Positions 1-6,164 of a DNA stretch of 14,847 nucleotides are shown here, piece after piece. The stretch is from Deltaproteobacteria bacterium RBG_13_61_14 (GTDB lineage: Bacteria > RBG-13-61-14). The DNA lies in the NCBI GenBank assembly GCA_001797815.1, contig MGQK01000075.1:1-14847 (forward strand), read 5' to 3'. Position numbers and translations under genes: made by a program. Within the stretch, counting starts at the first letter, position 1; each line of letters starts with the position of its first letter. The notes under the pieces are model-generated. The model was given only the letters and a program-made list of their open reading frames with translations, did not search any database and was not told the origin of the DNA.

Positions 1-2
1 AT

Positions 3-242
3 GCGCTGGTTCTTGTTCAATTGGTAATATTACTTGTGATAAATGTTGTGAGGAATAAATTGAGAAACCCTCTTTCAAAGAAAATGACATTATTATTAAT
101 TGCAATTATTAATTTATTCATTGCAATTGTTAATTATATTACGAATCACTATAATCTTTTTCTTTATTGGTCTGTTAATGTTATTATTATTCTATTTTTG
201 TTTGTGGTAATAACTCATTTAAATAGAAAAGCTAATAAATAG
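3..242 (+). CDS. Partial hydrophobic membrane protein, 5' end outside the window
   Basis: I do not recognise the family. The frame is open from base 3 to the TAG at 240-242. A TTG at 21 could serve as a start, but no ribosome binding site precedes it and the hydrophobic reading continues upstream, so the gene is most likely cut by the window edge. The visible 79 residues contain about three very hydrophobic stretches, rich in Ile, Leu, Val and Phe and separated by basic or Asn-rich turns, and end in a basic tail (RKANK). This is the look of a small integral membrane protein or of the C-terminal part of a larger one. Base composition is strongly AT-rich, unlike the GC-rich genes after 3400, which suggests acquisition by transfer together with the nuclease gene downstream. 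It is convergent with that gene. Low-complexity AT-rich DNA can mimic hydrophobic coding, so confidence is moderate. Confidence 0.45.
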   Translation, partial: ALVLVQLVILLVINVVRNKLRNPLSKKMTLLLIAIINLFIAIVNYITNHYNLFLYWSVNVIIILFLFVVITHLNRKANK

Positions 243-248
243 CTGGAT

Positions 249-286
249 ATATCGGTATCGGTGAAAGTTGAAAGTTGGAAAGTTGG
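249..286. repeat. Short-word tandem repeats
   Basis: Two short tandem series follow each other. TATCGG occurs twice at 249-260, and three near-copies of GAAAGTTG lie at 263-286. They run straight into the GGGGTCAG end of the neighbouring element. They are non-coding as far as I can see. Confidence 0.6.
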
Positions 287-525
287 GGTCAGAGCTTCAC
301 ATAATACATAACGAGGATGGTCCTTAATTGAACAATGAAATTACCATGAGTTTCAAGCACGATAACAGCGGACGGAGATTTTGCTCCACTTCTCCCAGCA
401 AAATCCTCCGAAAAAATAGGAAAAAATAGGGACAGTCACCTATTTTGCAAATGCGTCCTCCATGCCATGGCGTGTTCATTGCAGAGTTCACTTTCCCCTC
501 AGGTTTAAAGTAACGATCTGACCCC
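285..525. mobile_element. MITE-like or REP-like element with GGGGTCAG inverted ends
   Basis: The segment begins with GGGGTCAG (285-292) and ends with its exact reverse complement CTGACCCC (518-525). Inside are a perfect 8-bp hairpin (423-446) and a tandem duplication of AAAAAATAGG (411-420 and 421-430). It ends five bases beyond the stop codon of the nuclease gene. The only long reading frame inside (minus strand, 324-533) looks like a translation of repeat DNA rather than a protein. From memory, phrases of this kind occur around REP-associated transposase genes in deltaproteobacteria, so a non-autonomous copy or remnant is plausible. No transposase is present. The 8-bp ends are short, so chance cannot be excluded. 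Confidence 0.5.
423..446 (-). terminator. Hairpin followed by T-runs, candidate terminator for the nuclease gene
   Basis: On the minus strand an AAAATAGG arm, an 8-nt loop and a CCTATTTT arm form a perfect 8-bp stem. It is followed by TT and then a second T-run after CCTA. It lies about 85 bp beyond the nuclease stop codon. The stem is AT-rich and therefore weak, and it may simply be the palindrome of the surrounding element. Confidence 0.4.
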
Positions 526-529
526 GGAT

Positions 530-2161
530 TCATTCTTCACTGATCCCAGCCACTTCTGCTTCCGGCATTTTAAAAAGCTTCAATTCTGGCTGCTTGTTTA
601 TCCATGCTTCACGAGCGGCGGGGTTCTCTTTAATTGCTTTTTCTATCGCTAAAGTTTCCCTATATTCTGTTGCCTCAGCGGTCATTGTCCATTTTGCCGC
701 AAGTTCCATCTTTTCAACCTCCTCGCGAATATGCTTGAGATCTACCTTAAAAAATTCTTTGCGATAATTTACTTTGTTCATCTGCATCAAAAGCAAATGT
801 TTGTGTAGCCTATTTTCCAGCCCTGGGGCATCATCGCTGAAAATCAGCGCATGGACATCGAATTCAAATGGAACGCTTGAATCCCCCAGTTCACGAATTC
901 TATCAAGCGGTTCCAATCGGCGGGTAAGACCGATTTTATAGACATTCTCGCCGAATGATCCAATGTTGGAAATAATGTATACATGACCTCTCTTGGTCTG
1001 CTGCGCCATTGAAATGGCCCTCTGATTCCGTTCCTCGGCTTCTTTCAAACGTTGTGAAAGCTCTTGAAGCTGTTGTTCATATTTCCCCTTCTGCTCAGCG
1101 GTTGCTTTTTCAATCTGTTGTTGCGCCTTTTCCATTGCCTTGCGCAGAAGTTCTTCTTCCTTCTCGGCTTCCCTCATCGCGCGTTCATATTCTCTACGAG
1201 CTTTTTCCTCCTCACGAATCTGCTCTTTGATACGCCTTTGCTCCTCTCGCTCCTCCAACTTCAACTGTTGAGCAACGGCAGCCCACTTCAATTCATCCAT
1301 TCTTGCGGCAAGATATTCTTCTGTTATGCGAGCGTCCCGGAAAGCCTTTCCATTTAAATTCACGAGATTGAATGAATCCCGTATTTCCTGCTCCAGAGTC
1401 CCGGCATTATCATGTCGAACCCGAGACAAAGAGCTGTCCACTTTGCCGTTGAATGCATCAAGTACGAAGTTGGTGGCTGTTTCGCGCCTGTTTTGCTCAA
1501 CATATTCGCAAGTTGCAGCAGTGCTACTACGAATCAGGGATCTGGTTCGTTCTCTGGCTTTCTTTAATTCTTCGCCGGCCTGTGTGTGGCCAAAATCTTG
1601 GGCAAGATCATCAAGTAAGCTATGTCCAGGAATGATGTACTGGTCGCCATATCCCTCAATTATGTTTTTCATGGCTTTGACCGTCTGTTCATACAAGGAG
1701 GCGTTTTTCATCGCCTCATAAGCGCTGCCAGCGATTTCCTCTGCACGTTTATTGGCGTCTTGAACAATTTTAGCTGCCTCCACACTGGCCCGATCAAGTT
1801 GAGCTTTTGCCTCCTCTTTCGATGTTTTGGCTTTCTCTCTGGCTTCGGAAGCGACTGTTTTTGCTTCCTGATTTGCTTTTTCTAAGGTTGTCTGAGCGCC
1901 CTGATTGGCTTCATTGTAGATATTGACTGAGTCAGCTTTTGCTTTCTCCAATGTTTCTTGAGCGTCTCGGAGAATTTTTGCAGCTCTTTCATCAGCGTCT
2001 GCAATACCCTCGTATTTCGCAAGATGCTGGTTTCTAATTATTTGACTTTGAAGTTCAGATTCAAATTTATTCTTTTGCTTCCGTAAATTAAGCAGGGATA
2101 CAGATAAATAAATCGCTGTGGCAAACCCGAAAATTAATAAGATGATTAATAAGCTATTCAT
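530..2161 (-). CDS. Membrane-anchored DUF4041 and GIY-YIG-like (Mug113/T5orf172) nuclease, SNIPE-like anti-phage protein
   Basis: The 543-residue protein has four visible parts. One N-terminal membrane helix (about residues 3-24) has a basic stop after it (LRKQK). A long charged coiled coil rich in Ala, Lys and Glu spans about 25-150. A DUF4041-type region at about 150-300 contains GYGDQYIIPGHSLLDDLA, DAFNGK and an ARITEEYLAAR-type stretch. A second coiled coil (300-385) precedes a GIY-YIG-like Mug113/T5orf172 nuclease domain (392-475). Nuclease hallmarks are HVYII at 393-397, VYKIGLTRR at 407-415, R421/R423, and E449 in the metal-binding Glu position. A tail of about 65 residues follows. The ATG at 2161 has a strong AAAGGAGAG site seven bases upstream. 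Membrane helix, DUF4041 and GIY-YIG in this order match SNIPE, a membrane nuclease reported to cut phage DNA as it is injected. Function here is inferred from architecture. AT-rich composition suggests transfer. Confidence 0.88.
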   Translation of the reverse strand: MNSLLIILLIFGFATAIYLSVSLLNLRKQKNKFESELQSQIIRNQHLAKYEGIADADERAAKILRDAQETLEKAKADSVNIYNEANQGAQTTLEKANQEAKTVASEAREKAKTSKEEAKAQLDRASVEAAKIVQDANKRAEEIAGSAYEAMKNASLYEQTVKAMKNIIEGYGDQYIIPGHSLLDDLAQDFGHTQAGEELKKARERTRSLIRSSTAATCEYVEQNRRETATNFVLDAFNGKVDSSLSRVRHDNAGTLEQEIRDSFNLVNLNGKAFRDARITEEYLAARMDELKWAAVAQQLKLEEREEQRRIKEQIREEEKARREYERAMREAEKEEELLRKAMEKAQQQIEKATAEQKGKYEQQLQELSQRLKEAEERNQRAISMAQQTKRGHVYIISNIGSFGENVYKIGLTRRLEPLDRIRELGDSSVPFEFDVHALIFSDDAPGLENRLHKHLLLMQMNKVNYRKEFFKVDLKHIREEVEKMELAAKWTMTAEATEYRETLAIEKAIKENPAAREAWINKQPELKLFKMPEAEVAGISEE

Positions 2162-2192
2162 GATTCTCTCCTTTGGCAGTTAGTAATATTTT

Positions 2193-2203
2193 CCTATAAT
2201 AGG
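2193..2203. promoter_or_regulatory. Short palindrome upstream of the nuclease gene
   Basis: CCTAT-A-ATAGG is a perfect 5-bp inverted repeat about 32 bp upstream of the nuclease start. On the minus strand it contains TATTAT, which matches five of six bases of a -10 box. I found no convincing -35 box at the right distance. It could be a promoter core with an overlapping operator, or chance in AT-rich DNA. Confidence 0.3.
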
Positions 2204-2245
2204 ATCATTGTAAAAATAAATAATTAATTGATCGAGAATTAGAGA

Positions 2246-2420
2246 GACACCATACTTAATTCCACCAATTGAGTCCAAGGCTATAGGCTTCCGGGTCTTG
2301 GCCGGGAAAAAGGAGGGCAGGAGCCGGCATTTCCATTTCCGGCTGTCATTCAAGTTTTGGTTTTCAGAACCTTGCCTCATCTTGGCCTCCGGAATTCAAG
2401 TGGACGCCATACTTAAGTCC
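2246..2420. repeat. 18-bp direct repeats bracketing repeat copy 1
   Basis: Bases 2246-2263 and 2403-2420 are direct repeats that agree at 16 of 18 positions (GACRCCATACTTAAKTCC). They enclose the whole of copy 1 of the 125-bp repeat. The right-hand copy contains the stop codon region of the broken toxin gene. The arrangement resembles a target-site duplication made by insertion of the repeat. An 18-bp duplication is long for most small elements, so a local duplication is the alternative. Confidence 0.55.
2265..2390. repeat. Structured intergenic repeat, copy 1
   Basis: This is a 126-bp copy of a sequence found again at 2972-3096 in the same orientation. I count about eight substitutions and one single-base gap. 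It contains the hairpin AGCCGG (2322-2327), an 11-nt loop and CCGGCT (2339-2344), which is identical in both copies. A second inverted pair (CCAAG with CTTGG) is partly degraded here. The minus-strand frame across it shares peptide words with the frame across copy 2 only because the DNA is repeated. It lies between the nuclease promoter region and the 3' end of the toxin remnant. Confidence 0.8.
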
Positions 2421-2746
2421 GAATAATTTCAACGACCTTCTCGATAATGGCATTGAGTTTTGTCCGGTAGAGTCTCCCGACCCGATAAAGGACAATCTGG
2501 CTATCCGCGGTAAAGATGCGATTAGGTCTGACTTTAACTTGGCCGTTTCAACCCGCCTTGGTCAAAGTCCTCGTCCTGAAGCGGGACCGCATATTGATCC
2601 TGGATGGCTTGGCTGGTGATCTGGCAGAGGATGAGGTCATCCCCTTCCAATCCTGCCAAGACCAGAGCCGGCCGCCTTTTGGAGGTGGATAAACCCGAAA
2701 AAGGAAAGGGCACTACCACCACTTCTCCTTTTACAAATTTCGCCAC
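2413..2746 (-). pseudogene. Frameshifted MazF/PemK-family toxin
   Basis: The first frame starts at GTG 2746 and encodes a typical MazF/PemK N-terminus: KGEVVVVPFPFS, then SKRRPALVLA and ICQITSQ-like core strands. It meets TAA at 2534-2536 after 70 residues. The next 39 codons in the adjacent frame, from GTC at 2532 to TAA at 2413-2415, read VRPNRIFTADSQIVLYRVGR and onward to EKVVEIIRT, which is exactly the missing MazF C-terminal half. One extra base in the TTAAA tract at about 2533-2537 explains both pieces, and a repaired protein would have about 110 residues, the family's normal size. MazF toxins cut mRNA. The broken frame should remove the RNA-binding C-terminal part, so the toxin is probably inactive unless the extra base is a sequencing error. 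The start overlaps the antitoxin gene by 16 bp. Confidence 0.85.
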
Positions 2747-2925
2747 GCCTCATCTTCCTCTGGGCTCAGCCAATCTTTTTTCAGGGAGGATTCACTGGCC
2801 AGAGCGGTATCCAGCCTTTCTTGGGCGGTCTTGGTCTTGAGAAAATGAACAAAGTCCAAGACCTCTTCCAGAAAAGCCTCGGGAACCTCTTCAATTTCAT
2901 GCATCAATAATTCTTTCTTGCTCAT
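2731..2925 (-). CDS. Antitoxin of a MazF/PemK-type toxin-antitoxin pair
   Basis: This 64-residue acidic protein begins MSKKELLMHEIEEVPEAFLE and ends in the segment LSPEEDEAWRNL. Such N-terminal helices and PEEDEAW endings are common in small antitoxins of the DUF2281-like or RelB/VapB-like kind encoded just before MazF-family toxins. The gene order antitoxin then toxin, with a 16-bp overlap, is standard for type II modules and implies translational coupling. Its role would be to bind and neutralise the toxin and to repress its own promoter. The ATG at 2925 has GGGAG eight bases upstream. A weak promoter (TTGGAT, 17 bp, TATCCT) lies at the edge of repeat copy 2. The antitoxin frame is intact although the toxin is broken, so it may be a leftover or may still act on related toxins. 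Confidence 0.75.
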   Translation of the reverse strand: MSKKELLMHEIEEVPEAFLEEVLDFVHFLKTKTAQERLDTALASESSLKKDWLSPEEDEAWRNL

Positions 2926-2971
2926 GACGCAGCTCCCTTTCTATGCAGGATACCACAAATTCTGGGGACAT

Positions 2972-3096
2972 CCAATTGAGGCCAAGGCTATCGGCTTTCG
3001 GGTCTTGGCCGGGGAAAATGAGGGCCTGAGCCGGCATTTCCATTTCCGGCTGTCATTCAAGTTTGGGTTTTCAGAACCTTGCCTCATCTTGGCTCC
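2972..3096. repeat. Structured intergenic repeat, copy 2
   Basis: This 125-bp direct copy of 2265-2390 lies just upstream of the antitoxin. Two hairpins are visible: GGCCAAG (2980-2986) with CTTGGCC (3004-3010), and AGCCGG (3029-3034) with CCGGCT (3046-3051). The first hairpin is perfect here and imperfect in copy 1. No 18-bp flanking repeats are seen around this copy. The two copies bracket the toxin-antitoxin pair. Confidence 0.8.
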
Positions 3097-3411
3097 AATA
3101 ATCAGGAGGAGAGTTTCACGCAAAGGCGCAAAGGAGCAAATACGCAAAGGTTAAGAAAGGTCAAGAAACCTGGGGCCAGGAGAATTCAGCCTGCATCCTG
3201 CCGGGAGCAGGACTGAAAGAGATCGCCCGGCCGCCAAGAGTTTCAAGCCGGCAAGGGCTTCTAGCCTTAGCGCTTTGGCCTTCTTTAGAGGCTATTCTAG
3301 GCCAGGAGCTTTGGGAAAGTCAAGAAAAAAGTAGATTGGTTCCTGGTTTCTGGTTCCTGGTTTCTGGTTTTTGGTCTAAAGCCCAAAGCCTAATGCCTAA
3401 CGCCTCTCTTC
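3097..3411. other. Non-coding gap with short-word repeats
   Basis: I see no credible gene in these 315 bases. CGCAAAGG occurs three times (3119-3126, 3127-3134, 3143-3150). A perfect two-copy tandem of the 14-mer TGGTTCCTGGTTTC lies at 3337-3364 and continues as TGGTTTTTGG. Near 3380-3400 there are near-tandem words of the type AAGCCTAATGCCTAACGCC, running up to the TPR gene stop. Small imperfect inverted repeats occur around 3233-3290, but none has the stem and T-run of a clear terminator. The gap marks the border between the AT-richer island and the GC-rich gene block. Confidence 0.6.
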
Positions 3412-4473
3412 TCAGGGCTTGGCCGTCGGAGAAGGTGGTTCCAGTTTGAAGCCGAGGGATTGGGCGCGCTGGAATTCAGAGTTGGCGCGGGTGCGGTCGC
3501 CCTGCAGGGAATAGGTTTTGCCCAGGTAGAAATGCCCGGCCGGGTCGTCGGGGAATTCCCGCAGAAGTTCCAGCAAAATTTTTTGCGCCTCGGCCGGCTC
3601 CTTCTCGCTGATATAGACAATGGCCAGGTTGATCCGGGCCCGGCGGTTTTGGGGTTCGAGGCTCAGCACCCGCTGGTATTCGCGGACCGCCTCCGGGAAG
3701 CGGCTTTGGGTCGCGTAAATGTTGCCCAGGTTGAGGTGGGCCGGAAGGTGGTCGGGGTTGATCGCGGTCTCCAGGGTAAAGGCCGACTCGGCCCGGGGGA
3801 GGTTGTTCTGGTAAAGGAAGGCGATGCCCAGGTTGGAGTAGAGGGAAAGGCCGGCCAGCTCCGGGTGGAGCTTGATCGCTTGCTGGTAAAGCTCCACCGC
3901 CCGGTCGAACTCTCCCAGGGTGGACAGGCTCACGCCCAGGTTGTTGTAGGCCGCGAACAGCTTGGGATCGAGCTCGATCGCGCGCTGTAAATAGGCGATC
4001 GCTTCCCGGTGCCGGCCGAGGTTCTGGAGGGTCGAGCCGATTTCGAGTTGGATCCCGGCGTTTTTCGGATCGAGCCGACCGGCCCGCTCGAAAACATCCA
4101 GCGCCGGCGAAAGCCCCTGGGCGCCCTGCGAGGTCTCGCAGATCCCCAGGGAAAAAGGGTAGCCCGGGTTGGTCGGGTCCAGGGCCTGGGCGCGGGAAAA
4201 AGCCGACCGGGCCTCCTCTAGCCGGCCCAGTCGGCAGGAGCTGATGCCGAGCCCGTCATAGGCCGGCGCCAGGTCCGGATCGAGCCGGACCGCTTGCTGG
4301 AAGGCTTGCCGGGCCAAGGCGTTGTCTTGGAGCTGGAGCAGGGCCTGGCCGCGATGAAGCTCGGCCTCGGCCCGCTCGCGTCGGCGGGGGCAGCCCCGGC
4401 TTCCTGCCCCCAATGCCAGGATCATGGTCAAGGCCAGCAGCTTGGAGCCGGCCCTCCGGCAGTGCCGGTTCAT
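3412..4473 (-). CDS. Secreted or lipid-anchored TPR-repeat protein
   Basis: The 353-residue protein starts with a basic segment and a hydrophobic stretch (residues 11-24) followed by GSRGC, so Cys28 could be a lipoprotein cysteine. The lipobox is not canonical, and a plain signal peptide is the alternative. From about residue 35 to 343 it is made of roughly nine TPR units of 34 residues with the usual pattern. Examples are the AYDGLGISSCRLGRLEEA unit near 71-88, the AAYNNLGVSLSTLGEFDRA unit near 174-192 and the AHLNLGNIYATQSRFPEA unit near 245-262. TPR arrays form protein-binding superhelices, probably in the periplasm here, and the partner is unknown. The start ATG overlaps the glgA stop codon as ATGA and has GGAGG four bases upstream, so translation should be coupled to glgA. 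A link to glycogen metabolism is only suggested by this position. The hydrophilic C-terminus ends in SPTAKP. Confidence 0.85.
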   Translation of the reverse strand: MNRHCRRAGSKLLALTMILALGAGSRGCPRRRERAEAELHRGQALLQLQDNALARQAFQQAVRLDPDLAPAYDGLGISSCRLGRLEEARSAFSRAQALDPTNPGYPFSLGICETSQGAQGLSPALDVFERAGRLDPKNAGIQLEIGSTLQNLGRHREAIAYLQRAIELDPKLFAAYNNLGVSLSTLGEFDRAVELYQQAIKLHPELAGLSLYSNLGIAFLYQNNLPRAESAFTLETAINPDHLPAHLNLGNIYATQSRFPEAVREYQRVLSLEPQNRRARINLAIVYISEKEPAEAQKILLELLREFPDDPAGHFYLGKTYSLQGDRTRANSEFQRAQSLGFKLEPPSPTAKP

Positions 4474-5942
4474 GCCTCCGCTTTTTTACTGAGCGCCCGC
4501 TGATACAGGTCGAGGTATCGCTTGGCCGCGGCCGCCCAGGAGTGGTCTTCCTGCATGGCCTTCTTGACCAGTTTCTCCCAGGCCTTGGGATTTTTCTGGT
4601 AGAGCTTGACCGCTTCCAGGAGCTTCTTGAGCATGGCCGCGGACGAATATTCCTTGAACTTGAACCCGTTGCCCTTGCCCGTGCGCGGGCTGTAATTCTG
4701 GATGGTGTCGTCCAGGCCGCCGGTGGCGCGGACCACCGGGATGGTCCCGTACTTGAGGCTGATCATCTGGTTCAAGCCGCAAGGCTCGTAGAGCGAAGGC
4801 ATCAGGAAGAAGTCGGCGCCGGCCTCGATCTGGTGGGCCAGGGTGTCGTCGTAGGCGATCTTGATCCCCGCCTGCTTGGGATAGCGCCGGCCCAGTTCCT
4901 CGAACAGCGCGTGGTAATGCTTTTCCCCGGTGCCCAGCAACACAAACTGGACCCCCGCGGCCATCATCTGGTCAAAGGCGCGCTCGATCAGGTCAAAGCC
5001 CTTCTGGTCCGCCAGCCGCGAGATGCATCCCACCAGCGGCGCCCGGGGCTCCTCGGGCAGGCCGAAGCGCTTTTGCAGGTCCCGCTTGCAGGCGGCCTTG
5101 CCCTTGAGGTCTTTGACCGAATATTTGCTCGCGAGCTTTCCGTCGGTCGCCGGGTTCCAGATCGTGTAGTCTATGCCGTTGAGCAGCCCGTGGAGGTCTT
5201 TCTGGCGGCTTTGCAGCACGCCCTCCAGGCCGCAGCCGTATTCGGCCGTCTGGATTTCCTTGGCGTAGCCCTTGCTCACGGTATTGATCAGGTCGCTGAA
5301 GAGCAGGCCGCCCTTGAGGAAATTGACCTGGCCGTAGAATTCGAGGTAATCGGGGGTGAACCATTCCCAGTCCAGCCCGATCAGCTTCATGTCCCATTTC
5401 CAGAAGCTGCCCTGGTAGCCCAGGTTATGGACGGTGAAGACCGTCTTGACCCCGCCCAGCAAGGGATCGTCCTTGAGCAAGGTCTTCAAATAGACCGGGA
5501 TGAGCGCGCTCTGCCAGTCATGGCAATGGATCACGTCCGGCTTGAGCCCCCGCGCTTGGAGGAACTGGAGGGTAGCCCGAGAGAAAAAGGTGAAGCGGGC
5601 GGCGTTATCGGGAAAGTCACCCTCGGGCGTCCCGTACAGGGTGGGCCGGTCGTAGTATTCGTCGCATTTGACGAAATAGACCGGCACCGCGTCGTTCAGC
5701 CGGGTCTCCAGGATTTGGCCCTGTTTCTCGACCACTTGGTCCCCGATCAGGATGGGCACCTGCGCGCGGACTCCGGTATCCTTCGGATTCCACTTCTTCT
5801 CCATCCCCTGGTAACAGGGCAGGATGATGCTCGCTTGCACCCCTGCCCGCGAGAGCGCCAGCGGCAGCGCCCCGGCCACGTCGGCCAGTCCCCCGGTCTT
5901 GGCAAAGGGGACCACTTCGGAACTCGCTATCAAGACTTGCAT
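4470..5942 (-). CDS. glgA: Glycogen (starch) synthase, GT5 family
   Basis: GlgA transfers glucose from ADP-glucose to the non-reducing end of a growing alpha-1,4-glucan in the cytoplasm. The 490-residue product has the normal family length. It opens MQVLIASSEVVPFAKTGGLA, with the KTGG nucleotide-sugar loop at 15-18. Other hallmarks are HCHDWQ at 139-144, TVHNLGYQG at 170-178, GIDYTIWNPATD at 256-267, SRLADQKG at 308-315 (R309 and K314 bind phosphate), LLGTGE at 335-340 and YEPCGLNQM at 385-393 with catalytic-site Glu386. I place the start at ATG 5942, not at the longer frame start 5990, because the family begins at this Met and AAAGGAG lies seven bases upstream. It is the first gene of a coupled pair with the TPR protein. 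No other glycogen gene (glgB, glgC, glgP) is in the window. All key residues are intact. Confidence 0.96.
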   Translation of the reverse strand: MQVLIASSEVVPFAKTGGLADVAGALPLALSRAGVQASIILPCYQGMEKKWNPKDTGVRAQVPILIGDQVVEKQGQILETRLNDAVPVYFVKCDEYYDRPTLYGTPEGDFPDNAARFTFFSRATLQFLQARGLKPDVIHCHDWQSALIPVYLKTLLKDDPLLGGVKTVFTVHNLGYQGSFWKWDMKLIGLDWEWFTPDYLEFYGQVNFLKGGLLFSDLINTVSKGYAKEIQTAEYGCGLEGVLQSRQKDLHGLLNGIDYTIWNPATDGKLASKYSVKDLKGKAACKRDLQKRFGLPEEPRAPLVGCISRLADQKGFDLIERAFDQMMAAGVQFVLLGTGEKHYHALFEELGRRYPKQAGIKIAYDDTLAHQIEAGADFFLMPSLYEPCGLNQMISLKYGTIPVVRATGGLDDTIQNYSPRTGKGNGFKFKEYSSAAMLKKLLEAVKLYQKNPKAWEKLVKKAMQEDHSWAAAAKRYLDLYQRALSKKAEA

Positions 5943-6019
5943 TGTTCGCTCCTTTCCTTCTGGGCTAACACGATGCTGGACACCCCCCACAAACAGATCC
6001 TTGTTCTTTCCAGAATTAG

Positions 6020-6039
6020 GGGCGCGATTTATCGCGCCC
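6020..6039. other. Perfect 9-bp inverted repeat upstream of glgA
   Basis: GGGCGCGAT and ATCGCGCCC are separated by two bases. The repeat lies about 78 bp upstream of the glgA start. Neither side has a convincing T-run on the glgA strand, while TTTCCATTTTTT follows on the plus strand. It could be a regulatory hairpin in the glgA leader, an operator, or a dispersed palindrome. No gene on either strand clearly ends here. Confidence 0.5.
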
Positions 6040-6054
6040 TTTCCATTTTTTCCC

Positions 6055-6083
6055 TTGTCCTATCTTACGGCAACAGTTATAAT
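6055..6083 (+). promoter_or_regulatory. Sigma-70-type promoter, plus strand
   Basis: TTGTCC (6055-6060) and a perfect TATAAT (6078-6083) are separated by 17 bp. Transcription would start near 6090. There is no protein gene downstream on this strand, but a terminator follows at 6137-6157, so the likely product is a short RNA. Confidence 0.5.
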
Positions 6084-6089
6084 AAAAGC

Positions 6090-6157
6090 AATCCAGGTTA
6101 CTGGAGGCGGATGGCCCGGGATGGACTAGCGTGGACAAGCCCCGCAAGGGGCTTTTT
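6090..6157 (+). ncRNA. Candidate small RNA with five GGA motifs, divergent to glgA
   Basis: A predicted transcript of about 68 nt runs from a good promoter to a strong terminator. Its 5' part forms a hairpin TCCAG-GTTA-CTGGA (6092-6105), and the 3' part is the terminator hairpin. Five GGA trinucleotides lie between 6103 and 6135. Repeated GGA motifs are the binding mark of CsrA/RsmA-type proteins in RsmY/CsrB-like decoy RNAs, and CsrA is a known regulator of glycogen synthesis in other bacteria. The position beside glgA makes this suggestive. Only one GGA lies in or next to a stem-loop, and I have no homology support. A 20-codon plus-strand frame with GGAGG before its ATG at 6111 overlaps the RNA, so a leader peptide is another reading. 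Confidence 0.35.
6137..6157 (+). terminator. Rho-independent terminator
   Basis: AAGCCCC (6137-6143), loop GCAA, and GGGGCTT (6148-6154) form a perfect 7-bp stem capped by a GNRA tetraloop and followed directly by TTT, then CATTTTCT. The T-run is on the plus strand, so it ends plus-strand transcription. On the minus strand the hairpin lies eight bases past the ferredoxin stop and could help end that operon, but only TTGT follows it there. Confidence 0.75.
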
Positions 6158-6164
6158 CATTTTC

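Noticed and set aside
324-533. Minus-strand 69-residue reading frame next to the nuclease gene
   Set aside because: It translates the GGGGTCAG element, including the palindrome and the AAAAAATAGG duplication, and shows no protein-like features.
2180-2380. Minus-strand 66-residue frame sharing peptide words with a frame at 2941-3147
   Set aside because: The shared words come from the 125-bp DNA repeat. Neither frame has a ribosome site, and one continues into the nuclease leader.
2941-3147. Minus-strand 68-residue frame over repeat copy 2
   Set aside because: It is a translation of repeat DNA and of the CGCAAAGG words, with no support as a gene.
3115-3376. Possible CRISPR array from repeated words CGCAAAGG and TGGTTCC
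   Set aside because: The units are 8-14 bp with no regular spacers of 25-45 bp, and there is no cas gene in the window.
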